Source: Streptomyces sp. WMMC500
GTDB taxonomy: Bacteria; Actinomycetota; Actinomycetes; Streptomycetales; Streptomycetaceae
Assembly (NCBI RefSeq): GCF_027497195.1
Contig: NZ_CP114905.1
Location: forward strand, 3,520,001 to 3,584,000
Direction: 5' to 3'
Length of the DNA stretch: 64,000 nt
The notes under the pieces: generated by a model
Told to the model about the DNA's origin: nothing
What the model saw: only the letters and a program-made list of their open reading frames with translations
Databases searched by the model: none
Shown: positions 11,854 through 20,218 of the stretch, one piece after another
How the letters are laid out: every line of letters begins with the position of its first letter
Numbering within the stretch: position 1 is the stretch's first letter
Position numbers and translations under genes: made by a program

Positions 11854-12756
11854 TCACATGTAGTCCTCCAGCCGGGCCACCGTGAACCCCTGCCGCTGGA
11901 TCTCCCGTACCAGCTCCGCCAGTACGTCCGTCATCGTCCGCCCGCCCTGCTGCTCCGGCCCGCGGAAGTGCGCGAGCACGATGTCGCCGGGGCGCAGCCG
12001 GTCGCCGCTGCGGTACTCCAGACCGCTCGCCTTCATCTCCGCCCGCCACGTCGGCATCGCGCGGACGCCGCAGGAGGCGGCGGCCCGCAGCGTCGCCGCG
12101 TCGTACATGCCGTAGGGCGGCCGGAAGAGCGCCGGGCGGACGCCGAAGCGGTCCGCGACGCGGCGCTGTTGGCCGCAGACCTGGCGGCGCTGCGCGGCGT
12201 ACGGGAGGGAGGTGAGGTCCGGGTGGGTGACGGTGTGGCCGTGGACGGAGTTGCCGAGGCGCCGGAGTTCCTCGAAGTACCCGTAGTCCCCGCCGGCCGC
12301 CGAGTGGGAGAGGAACATGCTGAACGGCAGTCCCAGGTCCGCCGCCATCCGGATGAGCGCGGGGTCCTTCTCCCAGCCGTCGTCGATCGTGAGGAAGACG
12401 ACCCTGTCCCGTGTCGGCACCCGGCCCGTCACGGCCGGCAGCCCGGAGTCCGCGGGTCGGACGGGGCGGCTCGCGGGGGGCGCGGGCGGCGGGTCGAGGG
12501 GGCGGTCGAGTCCCCAGCGCAGGTACGCCTCGGGGCCGGCGGCGCGCGCGGGGTCCTCGCCGGACGCGCCGGCCGCGTGCCGCGCGCCCGGCTTGCCGTC
12601 CGCCCGCCCGTCCGCCGGCGCCGCGGACTCCCCCGCGCTCTCCGGGAACCACTCGTGCGGTGGCCGGGCCGCGTCCGCGCAGGCGGTGAGCGCCAGCAGG
12701 CAGACGGCGGCTGTCGCGGCGCGCGACGACCGCCGCCCGGCGCGGCTGCGCCTCAT
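11854..12756 (-). CDS. Polysaccharide deacetylase (NodB-like) lipoprotein, copy 2 of a tandem pair
   Basis: 300 residues. A signal peptide ends in a lipobox (LTAC) near residue 26; the linker to about 110 is low-complexity Ala/Pro/Gly. The NodB domain follows: metal/catalytic motif LTIDDGWEKDP, the zinc-binding GHTVTHPDL, and RPPYGMYD. It should remove N- or O-acetyl groups from a cell-wall polysaccharide outside the membrane. Its ATG overlaps the stop codon of the upstream paralogue (ATGA), so translation is coupled. Substrate unknown. Confidence 0.93.
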   Translation of the reverse strand: MRRSRAGRRSSRAATAAVCLLALTACADAARPPHEWFPESAGESAAPADGRADGKPGARHAAGASGEDPARAAGPEAYLRWGLDRPLDPPPAPPASRPVRPADSGLPAVTGRVPTRDRVVFLTIDDGWEKDPALIRMAADLGLPFSMFLSHSAAGGDYGYFEELRRLGNSVHGHTVTHPDLTSLPYAAQRRQVCGQQRRVADRFGVRPALFRPPYGMYDAATLRAAASCGVRAMPTWRAEMKASGLEYRSGDRLRPGDIVLAHFRGPEQQGGRTMTDVLAELVREIQRQGFTVARLEDYM

Positions 12757-13679
12757 ACGTAATCCTCCAAGCGGGCAACGGCGAAGCCTTCGTCGCCCGC
12801 CTTACGGAGCACCGTACGGAGGACGTCGGCCATCGTGCCGCCGAATTCGGAAGGTCCTTCGAAGTGGGTGAGCACGATATCGCCCGGGTGGAACGCGGTG
12901 TCCGCCCGGGAGTACGTCCAGCGGCCGGGGAACGCCTCCTGCTGCCACAGCGGTACGAGGTCGATGCCGCAGTCCCGCACGGCGCGCAGGGTGTCGCCGT
13001 TGTAGTTGCCGTACGGCGGCCGGAAGATCCGCGGCGCGGCGCCCATCTCGCGCTCCAGGACGCGCTGCTGGCCGCAGATCTCCGCGCGCTGGGCCGCGTA
13101 GGGCAGTTCGCGGAGGTCGGGGTGGGTGAGGGTGTGGTTGTTGACGGTGGTGCCGAGGTCGCGCAGGTCGCGGAAGTAGGCGTAGTCGTCGCGCGCGACC
13201 CTGTCGGCGAGGAACGCGCTGACGGGCACGTCGAGCTCGCGCAGCATGCGCAGCAGCTCGGGGTCCTTGCGGTAGCCGTCGTCGATGGTCAGGAAGATCA
13301 CCCGGTGGCCGGTCGGCACCCGGGTGATGACGGGCGGCAGGCCGGGGCCGCCGTCGTTCGTCCCGTAGCCGGGTTCGGTGGCGAGCGCGGGCTTGGTACG
13401 CGGCGGGGCGGGCGGCAGCAGCGGGGTGGCGTCCAGGCCCCAGGCGCGGGCGGCGGCGAGCCGCCGGGCGTGCACGCGCCGCTGGTGCTCCGCGGTGCGG
13501 GCGAGCGCGCGGGCGGGTGCGGCGACGCCGCCTCCGGCGGCGGCGGGCTTGGCGTCGCCGTGGGGGTGGCCGAGGGGGCGGGGGTGATCGGTGGTCTCGG
13601 TGGAGCAGGCGGAGGCGAGGAGGGCGGCGGTGACGGCCAGGGAGAGGAGGCCGGATCGGAGGGTGGGGCGCGGGGTCAT
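12753..13679 (-). CDS. Polysaccharide deacetylase (NodB-like) lipoprotein, copy 1 of a tandem pair
   Basis: 308 residues from the ATG at 13679, chosen for the AAAGGA site 4 bases upstream; the frame is open far beyond but that part is not credible. The lipobox LASAC is near residue 23. The NodB motifs are LTIDDGYRKDP, NNHTLTHPDL and RPPYGNYN. The catalytic half closely matches the next gene while the N-terminal linkers differ, so the two are tandem duplicates kept as one coupled unit. Likely an extracytoplasmic cell-wall or exopolysaccharide deacetylase. Confidence 0.93.
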   Translation of the reverse strand: MTPRPTLRSGLLSLAVTAALLASACSTETTDHPRPLGHPHGDAKPAAAGGGVAAPARALARTAEHQRRVHARRLAAARAWGLDATPLLPPAPPRTKPALATEPGYGTNDGGPGLPPVITRVPTGHRVIFLTIDDGYRKDPELLRMLRELDVPVSAFLADRVARDDYAYFRDLRDLGTTVNNHTLTHPDLRELPYAAQRAEICGQQRVLEREMGAAPRIFRPPYGNYNGDTLRAVRDCGIDLVPLWQQEAFPGRWTYSRADTAFHPGDIVLTHFEGPSEFGGTMADVLRTVLRKAGDEGFAVARLEDYV

Positions 13680-13886
13680 TTTATCCTTTTGTCGCATTAG
13701 TTCCGGAGCCCGCATCGTCACCAGTGCGGAACGGGGAGAAGTGGCGCCACGCCGCACGGGCGCCCGCATGGGGGATGGTGCGGCCGCCGTGCTCGGCGGA
13801 CCACCGCCGTGCCGCCGGGCACGGCCGCGCCCTCCGCCCCGGCGGCCCGCGCAGGTGCGGCGCCACCGGTCGCGGACAATGGGCGC

Positions 13887-15116
13887 ATGCACGGCCCCGA
13901 CACCTCCGCCGGCTCCCTCGCCGACCTCCTCGCCCCCGAGGGCCAGGAACTCCTCGCCGAGCTGCGCGACCACGACCCCGCCGACGAGCTGGCCCTCGCC
14001 ACCCGGCTGCGCCGCACCCACCCCGCCCCGCTGGTCTCCGCCGCGCTCGGGCAGGCCCGGCTGCGGCAGCGGGCGGCGGCGAAGTTCGGGGCGGACGCGG
14101 AGCGGATGTACTTCACCCCCGACGGCGTCGAGCAGGCGACCCGTACGGCGGTGGCGGCGCACCGCGCGGCCCGGTTCGCGGCGCTCGGCGTCACCCGGGT
14201 CGCCGATCTGTGCTGCGGCATCGGCGGCGACGCGGTGGCGCTGGCGCGGGCCGGGATCGCGGTCCTCGCCGTCGACCGGGACCCCGCGACGGTCGCCGCC
14301 GCGCGGGCCAACGCGGCGGCGCTGGGGCTCGCGGACCTGGTCGAGGTGCGGTGCGCGGAGGTCGGGGACGCCGACATCTCGGGGTACGACGCCGTTTTCG
14401 TCGACCCGGCCCGCCGGGTCGGAGGGGGTGCCCGGAGTGGCGGGGGCGGGCGCGGGCGGCTCTTCGATCCCGAGGCGTACTCGCCGCCGCTGTCCTGGGC
14501 CGTCGAGGTCGCCGGCCGCGTCTCGCACGCGGCGCTGAAGGTCGCCCCCGGCATCCCGCACGAGGCGGTGCCGGACGCCGCCGAGGCGGAGTGGGTCTCC
14601 GACGCCGGCGACGTGAAGGAGGCGGTGCTCTGGTTCGGTACTGCCCCCCGGGCCCGTCGTGCCACTCTCCTGCCCGCCGGCGCCACCCTCACCGGCCGCG
14701 GCCTGCCCGACCCGGCGGCCGGACCCGTGGGCCGCTACCTGTACGAGCCGGACGGCGCCGTCATCCGCGCCCACCTCGTCGCCGAGGTGGCGGCGCAGGT
14801 CGGCGGGCGGCTGCTGGACCCGACCATCGCGTACGTCACGGCCGACGACCCGGCGCCGACCCCGTACGCCACCGCGTACGAGATCACCGACTCGCTCCCG
14901 TTCAGCGTCAAGAAGCTCCGCGCCCTGCTGCGCGACCGCGGCGTCGGCAGCGTCACCGTCAAGAAGCGCGGCTCCGCCGTCGAACCCGAGGAGCTGCGGC
15001 GCAAGCTGAAGCTCGACGGCCCGACCGCCGTCTCCTGCACCGTCTTCCTGACCCGCGTCGCCGGCGCCCCTACGGTGCTCCTGGGCCGTCCGGTGCGTCC
15101 GGCCCCAGCGACGTGA
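13887..15116 (+). CDS. Class I SAM-dependent methyltransferase with THUMP-like C-terminal domain
   Basis: 409 residues. SAM-binding motif I DLCCGIGGDAVALA lies near residue 110, the acidic motif AVDRDP near 133 and the VDPARR motif near 174. The last 100 residues (VKKRGSAVEPEELRRKL) form the THUMP-like region seen in predicted RNA methyltransferases. Target unknown. The ATG has no Shine-Dalgarno sequence; GACAAT ends 6 bases before it, so it is probably leaderless. Its 3' end overlaps the convergent small gene by 47 bases. Confidence 0.9.
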   Translation: MHGPDTSAGSLADLLAPEGQELLAELRDHDPADELALATRLRRTHPAPLVSAALGQARLRQRAAAKFGADAERMYFTPDGVEQATRTAVAAHRAARFAALGVTRVADLCCGIGGDAVALARAGIAVLAVDRDPATVAAARANAAALGLADLVEVRCAEVGDADISGYDAVFVDPARRVGGGARSGGGGRGRLFDPEAYSPPLSWAVEVAGRVSHAALKVAPGIPHEAVPDAAEAEWVSDAGDVKEAVLWFGTAPRARRATLLPAGATLTGRGLPDPAAGPVGRYLYEPDGAVIRAHLVAEVAAQVGGRLLDPTIAYVTADDPAPTPYATAYEITDSLPFSVKKLRALLRDRGVGSVTVKKRGSAVEPEELRRKLKLDGPTAVSCTVFLTRVAGAPTVLLGRPVRPAPAT

Positions 15117-15354
15117 ACCGCCAGCGGTGCGCGGGCCGCGCCAGCAGCCCGCCGTCGTCGGGGGCCGGCAGCTCGGGCAGCTCCGCGTCGTAGGGCGCGT
15201 CCCACCACGTGATGACGAGGACCCGCTCGCCCGGCGCCGTGAACGTCTCGCGGCGCAGCGGCTCGGCCGCCAGCGGCTGCGCGCGCGCCCAGGCCAGCAG
15301 TTCGCCGGAGCGCCCCGGCGCCGCCTTGGCCTCCCACATCAACGCGACGGTCAC
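15070..15354 (-). CDS. Small conserved-looking protein coupled to tsaD
   Basis: 94 residues from the GTG at 15354, whose GTGA overlaps the tsaD stop, so it is translated by coupling. Its size and pattern ([13 protein letters not shown] start, VLVITWWD strand, WRF near the end) suggest a small alpha/beta fold of the monooxygenase-like ABM type, but no family motif is certain. It overlaps the convergent methyltransferase gene by 47 bases. Confidence 0.65.
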   Translation of the reverse strand: MTVALMWEAKAAPGRSGELLAWARAQPLAAEPLRRETFTAPGERVLVITWWDAPYDAELPELPAPDDGGLLARPAHRWRFTSLGPDAPDGPGAP

Positions 15355-16460
15355 GAGTAGAGGTTGTCCTTCGCCAGTTCGTGTACGTGGTCGTGGTCGT
15401 GCCCGTGGCCGTGCTCGTGCCCCGGTACGTGCGTCTCCGTGACCGGCAGCGACGAGTCCGCCGACAGGTCCCACGCCGACGCCGCCCGCCCCCGCGCCAC
15501 CATCTCCGCGCCCAGCGCCGCGACCATCGCCCCGTTGTCCGTGCACAGCTTCGGCCGCGGCACCCGCAGCACGATCCCCGCGTCCTCGCAGCGCCGCTCC
15601 GCCATCGCCCGCAGCCGCGAGTTGGCCGCCACGCCGCCGCCGATCATCAGGTGCCCGACGCCGCCGTCCCGGCAGGCCCGTACCGCCTTGCGCGTCAGCA
15701 CGTCCGCGACCGACTCCTGGAACGACGCCGCCACGTCCGCCACCGGCACCTCCTCCCCCGCCGCGCGCCTGGCCTCCACCCAGCGGGCGACGGAGGTCTT
15801 CAGGCCGGAGAAGGAGAAGTCGTACAACGGGTCCCGCGGCCCCGTCAGGCCCCGCGGGAAGCGGATGGCGGCCGGGTCGCCCTCGCGCGCCGCCTTGTCG
15901 ATGAACGGGCCGCCCGGGAAGCCGAGCCCGAGCACGCGGGCGACCTTGTCGAACGCCTCGCCCGCCGCGTCGTCGATGGTCGCGCCGAGGGGGCGGACGT
16001 CGGCGGTGATGTCGGTGGACATCAGCAGCGAGGAGTGCCCGCCGGAGACGAGGAGGGCCATCGTCGGCTCGGGCAGCGCGCCGTGTTCGAGCTGGTCGAC
16101 GGCGATGTGCGAGGCGAGGTGGTTGACGCCGTAGAGCGGCTTGCCCAGCGCGTACGCGTACGCCTTGGCCGCCGACACCCCGACCAGCAGCGCCCCGGAC
16201 AGCCCCGGACCTGCCGTCACGGCGATCGCGTCCAGGTCCCGGGCCGTGACGCCGGCGTCGCGCAGCGCCCGCTCGATCGTCGGCACCATCGCTTCCAGGT
16301 GCGCCCGGCTCGCCACCTCGGGCACCACGCCGCCGTAGCGGGCGTGCGCGTCGACGCTGGAGGCGATGGCGTCGGCGAGCAGCGTGTGCCCGCGGACGAT
16401 CCCGACACCGGTCTCGTCGCAGGACGTCTCGATGCCGAGCACCAGGGGTTCGTCTGCCAT
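15351..16460 (-). CDS. tsaD: tRNA N6-threonylcarbamoyladenosine transferase TsaD
   Basis: 369 residues from the ATG at 16460. It transfers the threonylcarbamoyl group to A37 of ANN-decoding tRNAs, working with TsaB and TsaE, both encoded in this window. The start [15 protein letters not shown] and the metal histidines in [10 protein letters not shown] are present. The tail [13 protein letters not shown] is His-rich and not needed for the known fold. A GTG at 16472, whose GTGA overlaps the rimI stop, is an alternative start adding four residues. Confidence 0.95.
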   Translation of the reverse strand: MADEPLVLGIETSCDETGVGIVRGHTLLADAIASSVDAHARYGGVVPEVASRAHLEAMVPTIERALRDAGVTARDLDAIAVTAGPGLSGALLVGVSAAKAYAYALGKPLYGVNHLASHIAVDQLEHGALPEPTMALLVSGGHSSLLMSTDITADVRPLGATIDDAAGEAFDKVARVLGLGFPGGPFIDKAAREGDPAAIRFPRGLTGPRDPLYDFSFSGLKTSVARWVEARRAAGEEVPVADVAASFQESVADVLTRKAVRACRDGGVGHLMIGGGVAANSRLRAMAERRCEDAGIVLRVPRPKLCTDNGAMVAALGAEMVARGRAASAWDLSADSSLPVTETHVPGHEHGHGHDHDHVHELAKDNLYS

Positions 16461-16468
16461 GGGTGGCG

Positions 16469-16939
16469 TCACTCTTTCTCGGTACGGCGCATGACGAGCG
16501 CGTCGACGTTTCCGGGCTGGTAGTAGCCGCGCCTGACGCCGATCACGGCGAAGCCGTGGCGCTCGTAGAGGCGCTGGGCACGCGCGTTGTCGACGCGCAC
16601 TTCCAGCAGCACCTCGCGGCAGCCGAAGCGGCGGGCGGCGGCGAGCAGTTCCTCCAGCAGGCGCGGGCCGAGGCCGGTGCCCCAGTGGTCGCGGGCGGCG
16701 GCGATGGTCTGGATGTCGCCGGTGCCGTCGAGGGCGGCGAGGCCCCCGTAGCCGACGACGCGGCCGGCGGCGTCCTCGGCGACGACGTACGCGCGGGTGG
16801 CGCCGGGGCCGCGGGCGTGGGCCAGCTCGGACCAGAACATGGCCGGGGACCAGGCGTCTTCGGGGAAGGTGTCCCGTTCGAGTGCGAGCACGGGGTCGAT
16901 GTCCCACCACCGCATCTCGCGCAGGGCGACGGCGGTCAT
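16469..16939 (-). CDS. rimI: Ribosomal protein alanine N-acetyltransferase RimI (GNAT)
   Basis: 156 residues. A GNAT fold with the acetyl-CoA loop [13 protein letters not shown] near residue 78 and the end motif [16 protein letters not shown] near 113. The family acetylates the N-terminus of ribosomal protein S18 or other proteins. It sits between tsaB and tsaD, the usual bacterial arrangement. The ATG at 16939 is preferred over a TTG two codons upstream. Confidence 0.92.
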   Translation of the reverse strand: MTAVALREMRWWDIDPVLALERDTFPEDAWSPAMFWSELAHARGPGATRAYVVAEDAAGRVVGYGGLAALDGTGDIQTIAAARDHWGTGLGPRLLEELLAAARRFGCREVLLEVRVDNARAQRLYERHGFAVIGVRRGYYQPGNVDALVMRRTEKE

Positions 16940-16997
16940 GGGCAAGGGACGCTCCCGTGCGGAGTCCGGTGCCTCTCGTACGGGGCCGGGCGTGCGG

Positions 16998-17666
16998 TCA
17001 TCGCGGGGTGACCGCCTTGTACGCGGCCGGGACCTGCGCGTCCGGCCGGCGCAGGTACAGCGGGCGGGGCGGCAGCAGTGCGTCGCCCGCCGCGAGCCGC
17101 TCGGCGGCCAGCGCGGCGAGGGCGGCGGCGTGCGGGTGCGCCGGCGGGCGGGCGTCGGGGAACACCTCGGGGTACAGCGCCGCCCCCGCCCCGGCGGCGG
17201 GCAGGCCGGCGACCTGCCCGGCGAGGTCGGCGGGCCGGTCGACGGCGGGCTCGGTGACGCGGGTGCGGGCGTCGTCGTAGCGCGCCCAGTACACCTCTTT
17301 GCGCCGGGCGTCGGTGGCCACGACGAACGGGCCCTCGACGCCCTCGCGGCCCGCGGCGTAGGCGAGGGCGTCGAGCGTGCAGATCCCGTGCACGGGGATG
17401 CCGAGCGTCATGCCGAGCACCTCGGCGGTCACCAGCCCCACCCGCAGCCCGGTGTACGGACCGGGCCCGACGCCGACGACGAGGCCGGTCAGCTCCCCGA
17501 GCTCCCGCCCGGCCGCGGCGAGCACCCGGTCGACGGCGGGCAGCAGCAGCTCGCCGTGGCGCCGGGCGTCGACCTGGTGCGACGCGGCGAGCGCGGGGGA
17601 CGCGGGGTCGCCGTCGTGGAGTGCGACGGTGACGGCGGGGGAGGCGGTGTCCATGGCGAGCAGCAC
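16998..17666 (-). CDS. tsaB: t6A biosynthesis scaffold protein TsaB
   Basis: 222 residues of the ASKHA fold, with start LLAMDTASPAVTVAL and the motif VGVGPGPYTGLRVG near residue 90. TsaB dimerises with TsaD and has no metal site of its own. The GTG start lacks a Shine-Dalgarno sequence; TACCCT (minus strand, 17674-17679) lies 7 bases upstream, so the mRNA is probably leaderless. First gene of tsaB-rimI-tsaD. Confidence 0.94.
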   Translation of the reverse strand: MLLAMDTASPAVTVALHDGDPASPALAASHQVDARRHGELLLPAVDRVLAAAGRELGELTGLVVGVGPGPYTGLRVGLVTAEVLGMTLGIPVHGICTLDALAYAAGREGVEGPFVVATDARRKEVYWARYDDARTRVTEPAVDRPADLAGQVAGLPAAGAGAALYPEVFPDARPPAHPHAAALAALAAERLAAGDALLPPRPLYLRRPDAQVPAAYKAVTPR

Positions 17667-17875
17667 GCCCTTCAGGGTAGTCGCGCGGGAGGGGTGCCCG
17701 GAGCGCGTCCGCCGGGCCGGTGATCCGGCTGCGGCGGGGGCGGGACGGCGCGGGGGCGGGTGCTACCGTCGGGCGGAGCAGGCGGGGGCGGACAGGACGG
17801 GCCCGCGCAGGGCGAGCCGGGAGCAGGCTTCGGCAGAGCGGCCGTACGGCCGCCGTACCGGAAGGGGCGTACCGC

Positions 17876-18415
17876 GTGGCAGGCAGCGGGAAATTCGTGG
17901 CCGGGCTGACGGCCGCCGCCCTGGGGGTGGTCGCGTTCCTCGCCTACCAGGCCAACGCCAACGCCCCCGACTCCCTGGCCCGTAACCGCCCGGGCGTCGC
18001 CAGCCCCGAGCCGTCCAAGGCGAAGGAGGAGGCCCTCAAGGTGCCCGCCCGCACGGGCACCGGACTGCGGGTGGTCTACCGGCTGAAGGACCGGCGCGTG
18101 TGGCTCGTCGGCGAGGACGACTCGGTGCTGCGGACGTACAAGGTGACCCCGAGCAGCGTCGACCCGCCGCCGGGCAGGTACGCCGTGACCTCGCGGTCGA
18201 GGCAGATCACCGGCTCGGACGGGGTGCCGGTCGAGAACGTGGTGCGGTTCGCGGAGGCCGAGGGCACGGTCATAGGGTTCAGCGCCGCGATCGACGGCTC
18301 GCGGCCGGACCCGGACGCGAAGGAGAAGACGGGCGGCGTGCGCTCGTCGCGCGCGGACGGCAAGGCGCTGTGGCGCTTTGCGACGGTGGGCGTCCCGGTC
18401 GCGGTGGTGAAGTAG
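17876..18415 (+). CDS. Membrane-anchored protein resembling the N-terminal half of YkuD
   Basis: 179 residues from the GTG at 17876 after a GGAAGGGG site. A membrane segment covers about residues 5-25, followed by a short linker and an outside domain. The stretch TGLRVVYRLKDRRVWLVGED and the following PPGRYAVTSR resemble the opening strands of L,D-transpeptidase (YkuD) domains. The catalytic HG and SHGC motifs are absent, so it is unlikely to be an active transpeptidase. Function not assigned. Confidence 0.75.
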   Translation: MAGSGKFVAGLTAAALGVVAFLAYQANANAPDSLARNRPGVASPEPSKAKEEALKVPARTGTGLRVVYRLKDRRVWLVGEDDSVLRTYKVTPSSVDPPPGRYAVTSRSRQITGSDGVPVENVVRFAEAEGTVIGFSAAIDGSRPDPDAKEKTGGVRSSRADGKALWRFATVGVPVAVVK

Positions 18416-18488
18416 CGGGGGCCCGCCGCCGGACCCCCGGTTCCTTCTCACCCGGCCCTTCGTCGGGCCCGCGGGTTCGTCCCCGTTC

Positions 18489-19355
18489 CTACAGCCCGGC
18501 GGCCTCGGCGATCAGCGGGACCTGCGCCACGTCCGGGTTGCAGGGGAACAGCACCAGTTCGCCGCAGCCGGCGTCCGCGAACGCGGCCTTGGCGTCGGCG
18601 ACCGCCTTCGGCGAGGTGAGCGCGCCCTCGACGGCCTTCTCGGCGAAGTCGCCGAGAAACCCGTAGTAGTCCAGCAGATAGCGGCGGGCGTGCTCCTCGG
18701 CGTCGTCGCCGAGGCTCGCGTACGCGAGCGCCGCCACCCGCGGCTCGCCCTCCCGGCCCGCCTCGCGCCAGGCGTCCCTGGCCTTCCGGGCGCCCTCGGC
18801 AAGGTTCTCGGGCCGGCCGCCGCCGAGGATCCACCCGGCGCCGTACTCCGCGAGCCGCCGGTACGTGGCGGGCGCCTGGCCGCCGAAGAGGATCGGCGGC
18901 CCGCCGGGCCGCACCGGCGCCGGGCCGACGGGGTGCGCACGGCCGCGGGCGTCCTGGTTCCACACGGCGCGCATCTCGGCGAGCTGGTCGTCGAAGATCC
19001 GGCCGCGCTCGGTGAACGGCACGCCCGCCGCCTCGTAGTCGTCCTCCCGCCCGCCGACGGCGGCGCCGACGGTGAGCCGGCCGCCGGAGAGCACGTCGAC
19101 GGAGGCGAGCTGCTTGGCGAGCAGGGCGCCGTTGCCGCGGAACGGGGCGATGAGGATGGTCGTCGTCAGGCCGATCCGCTCGGTGACGGCCGCGGCGGCG
19201 GCGAGGGTGGGGATCGTTTCGAGGTTGCCGTAGACGACGCGGTCGATGGTGCCGAGGGTCGAGAACCCGGCCTGCTCGGCCGCGACCGCCCACTCGGGGA
19301 TCAGCGTGCCGGCGATGCCGGGGATGGTGGAGGGAAGTCCGATGCCGATGTCCAT
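18489..19355 (-). CDS. LLM-class flavin-dependent oxidoreductase
   Basis: 288 residues of a bacterial-luciferase-like TIM barrel, with start DIGIGLPSTIPG. It should use FMN or F420 to oxidise or reduce an unknown compound. No Shine-Dalgarno sequence; TAGGCT (minus strand, 19362-19367) ends 6 bases before the ATG, so it is probably leaderless. It is convergent with the YkuD-like gene. Confidence 0.9.
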   Translation of the reverse strand: MDIGIGLPSTIPGIAGTLIPEWAVAAEQAGFSTLGTIDRVVYGNLETIPTLAAAAAVTERIGLTTTILIAPFRGNGALLAKQLASVDVLSGGRLTVGAAVGGREDDYEAAGVPFTERGRIFDDQLAEMRAVWNQDARGRAHPVGPAPVRPGGPPILFGGQAPATYRRLAEYGAGWILGGGRPENLAEGARKARDAWREAGREGEPRVAALAYASLGDDAEEHARRYLLDYYGFLGDFAEKAVEGALTSPKAVADAKAAFADAGCGELVLFPCNPDVAQVPLIAEAAGL

Positions 19356-19400
19356 GCGGGCAGCCTAGATCGCCCGGGGCCGCGCGGGGGTGCGCCGGCG

Positions 19401-19562
19401 TTACGCGGCGTGCTGCTCCGGTGCGGTGGGCGCGTCGCCGGCCGGCTCGGGCGCCTCCCGCCGCAGCGGCGGCGGGGTGGAGACCGCCTCGGCCGCCGCG
19501 CATGCGGCGAGCAGCTCGGCGACTCCCACGGCGGGGCGCTGCTCGTCTTCCTCAGGTGCCAT
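19401..19562 (-). CDS. Small acidic hypothetical protein
   Basis: 53 residues from the ATG at 19562 (MAPEEDEQRPAVGVAELLAA). The helix-forming segment AVGVAELLAACAAAEAV is followed by a Pro/Ala-rich tail. It sits between tsaE and the LLM gene on the same strand. No family recognised. The frame is open further upstream, so the start is a choice. Confidence 0.5.
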   Translation of the reverse strand: MAPEEDEQRPAVGVAELLAACAAAEAVSTPPPLRREAPEPAGDAPTAPEQHAA

Positions 19563-19649
19563 ACGCCCATGGGACCACGCCCGCCGACCGGGGGCAACGA
19601 TTTGCCGACAGCGCGTCGGCATATTTGTCGGAACGTACAGCACTGCTGT

Positions 19650-20207
19650 TCAGGCGCGGGTCAGCGCGGCCAGCGCGCCGTGCGCCCAGCGCTCGCCGAC
19701 GCCGGTGACGGTGACGTGCCGTACGTCGGCCCCATCCGCCTCGTCGGTCTCGTCCCCCTCGTCCGCCCCTTCGGTCCCGTCCGCCGCGCCGCCCGTCCTG
19801 CGTTCGATGACGACGTGCAGCCTGTCCTCGGCCAGCTCCTCGACCTTGCCCTCGCCCCACTCCACGATCACCACCGACTCGGGCAGCGACACGTCGAGGT
19901 CCAGGTCCTCCATCTCCTCCAGACCGCCGCCCAGCCGGTAGGCGTCGACGTGGACCAGCGGCGGACCGCCCGAGACCGACGGGTGTACGCGCGCGATGAC
20001 GAACGTCGGCGACGTCACCGCCCCCCGCACCCCGAGCCCGGCGCCGAGCCCGCGGGCGAGCGTCGTCTTGCCCGCGCCCAGCGCCCCGGTGAGCAGCACG
20101 AGGTCGCCGGCGCGCAGCACGGCGGCCAGCCGGCGGCCGAGGTCCTGCATCTGCTCGGGCGACTCGACGGTCAAGTGCACGGCGGTGGTGGTCGCGGCGG
20201 CGCTCAT
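19650..20207 (-). CDS. tsaE: t6A biosynthesis ATPase TsaE
   Basis: 185 residues. The P-loop GALGAGKTTLARG lies near residue 42, and the VHVDAYRLGG motif near 105. It powers the turnover of the TsaB-TsaD complex. The C-terminal 40 residues, rich in Asp/Glu (DGTEGADEGDETDEADG), extend beyond the normal fold. TAACAT (minus strand, 20216-20221) lies 8 bases before the ATG with no Shine-Dalgarno sequence. It follows the hydrolase gene by 11 bases. Confidence 0.95.
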   Translation of the reverse strand: MSAAATTTAVHLTVESPEQMQDLGRRLAAVLRAGDLVLLTGALGAGKTTLARGLGAGLGVRGAVTSPTFVIARVHPSVSGGPPLVHVDAYRLGGGLEEMEDLDLDVSLPESVVIVEWGEGKVEELAEDRLHVVIERRTGGAADGTEGADEGDETDEADGADVRHVTVTGVGERWAHGALAALTRA

Positions 20208-20218
20208 GGCACTGGATG

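Noticed and set aside
12753..14774. 673-codon minus-strand frame including the first deacetylase
   Set aside because: Only the part from 13679 has a signal peptide and NodB motifs; the upstream part is antisense to the THUMP-like methyltransferase.
18417..18440. GC-rich inverted repeat after the YkuD-like gene
   Set aside because: The stem has a mismatch in the middle and is not clearly better than chance in this GC content.
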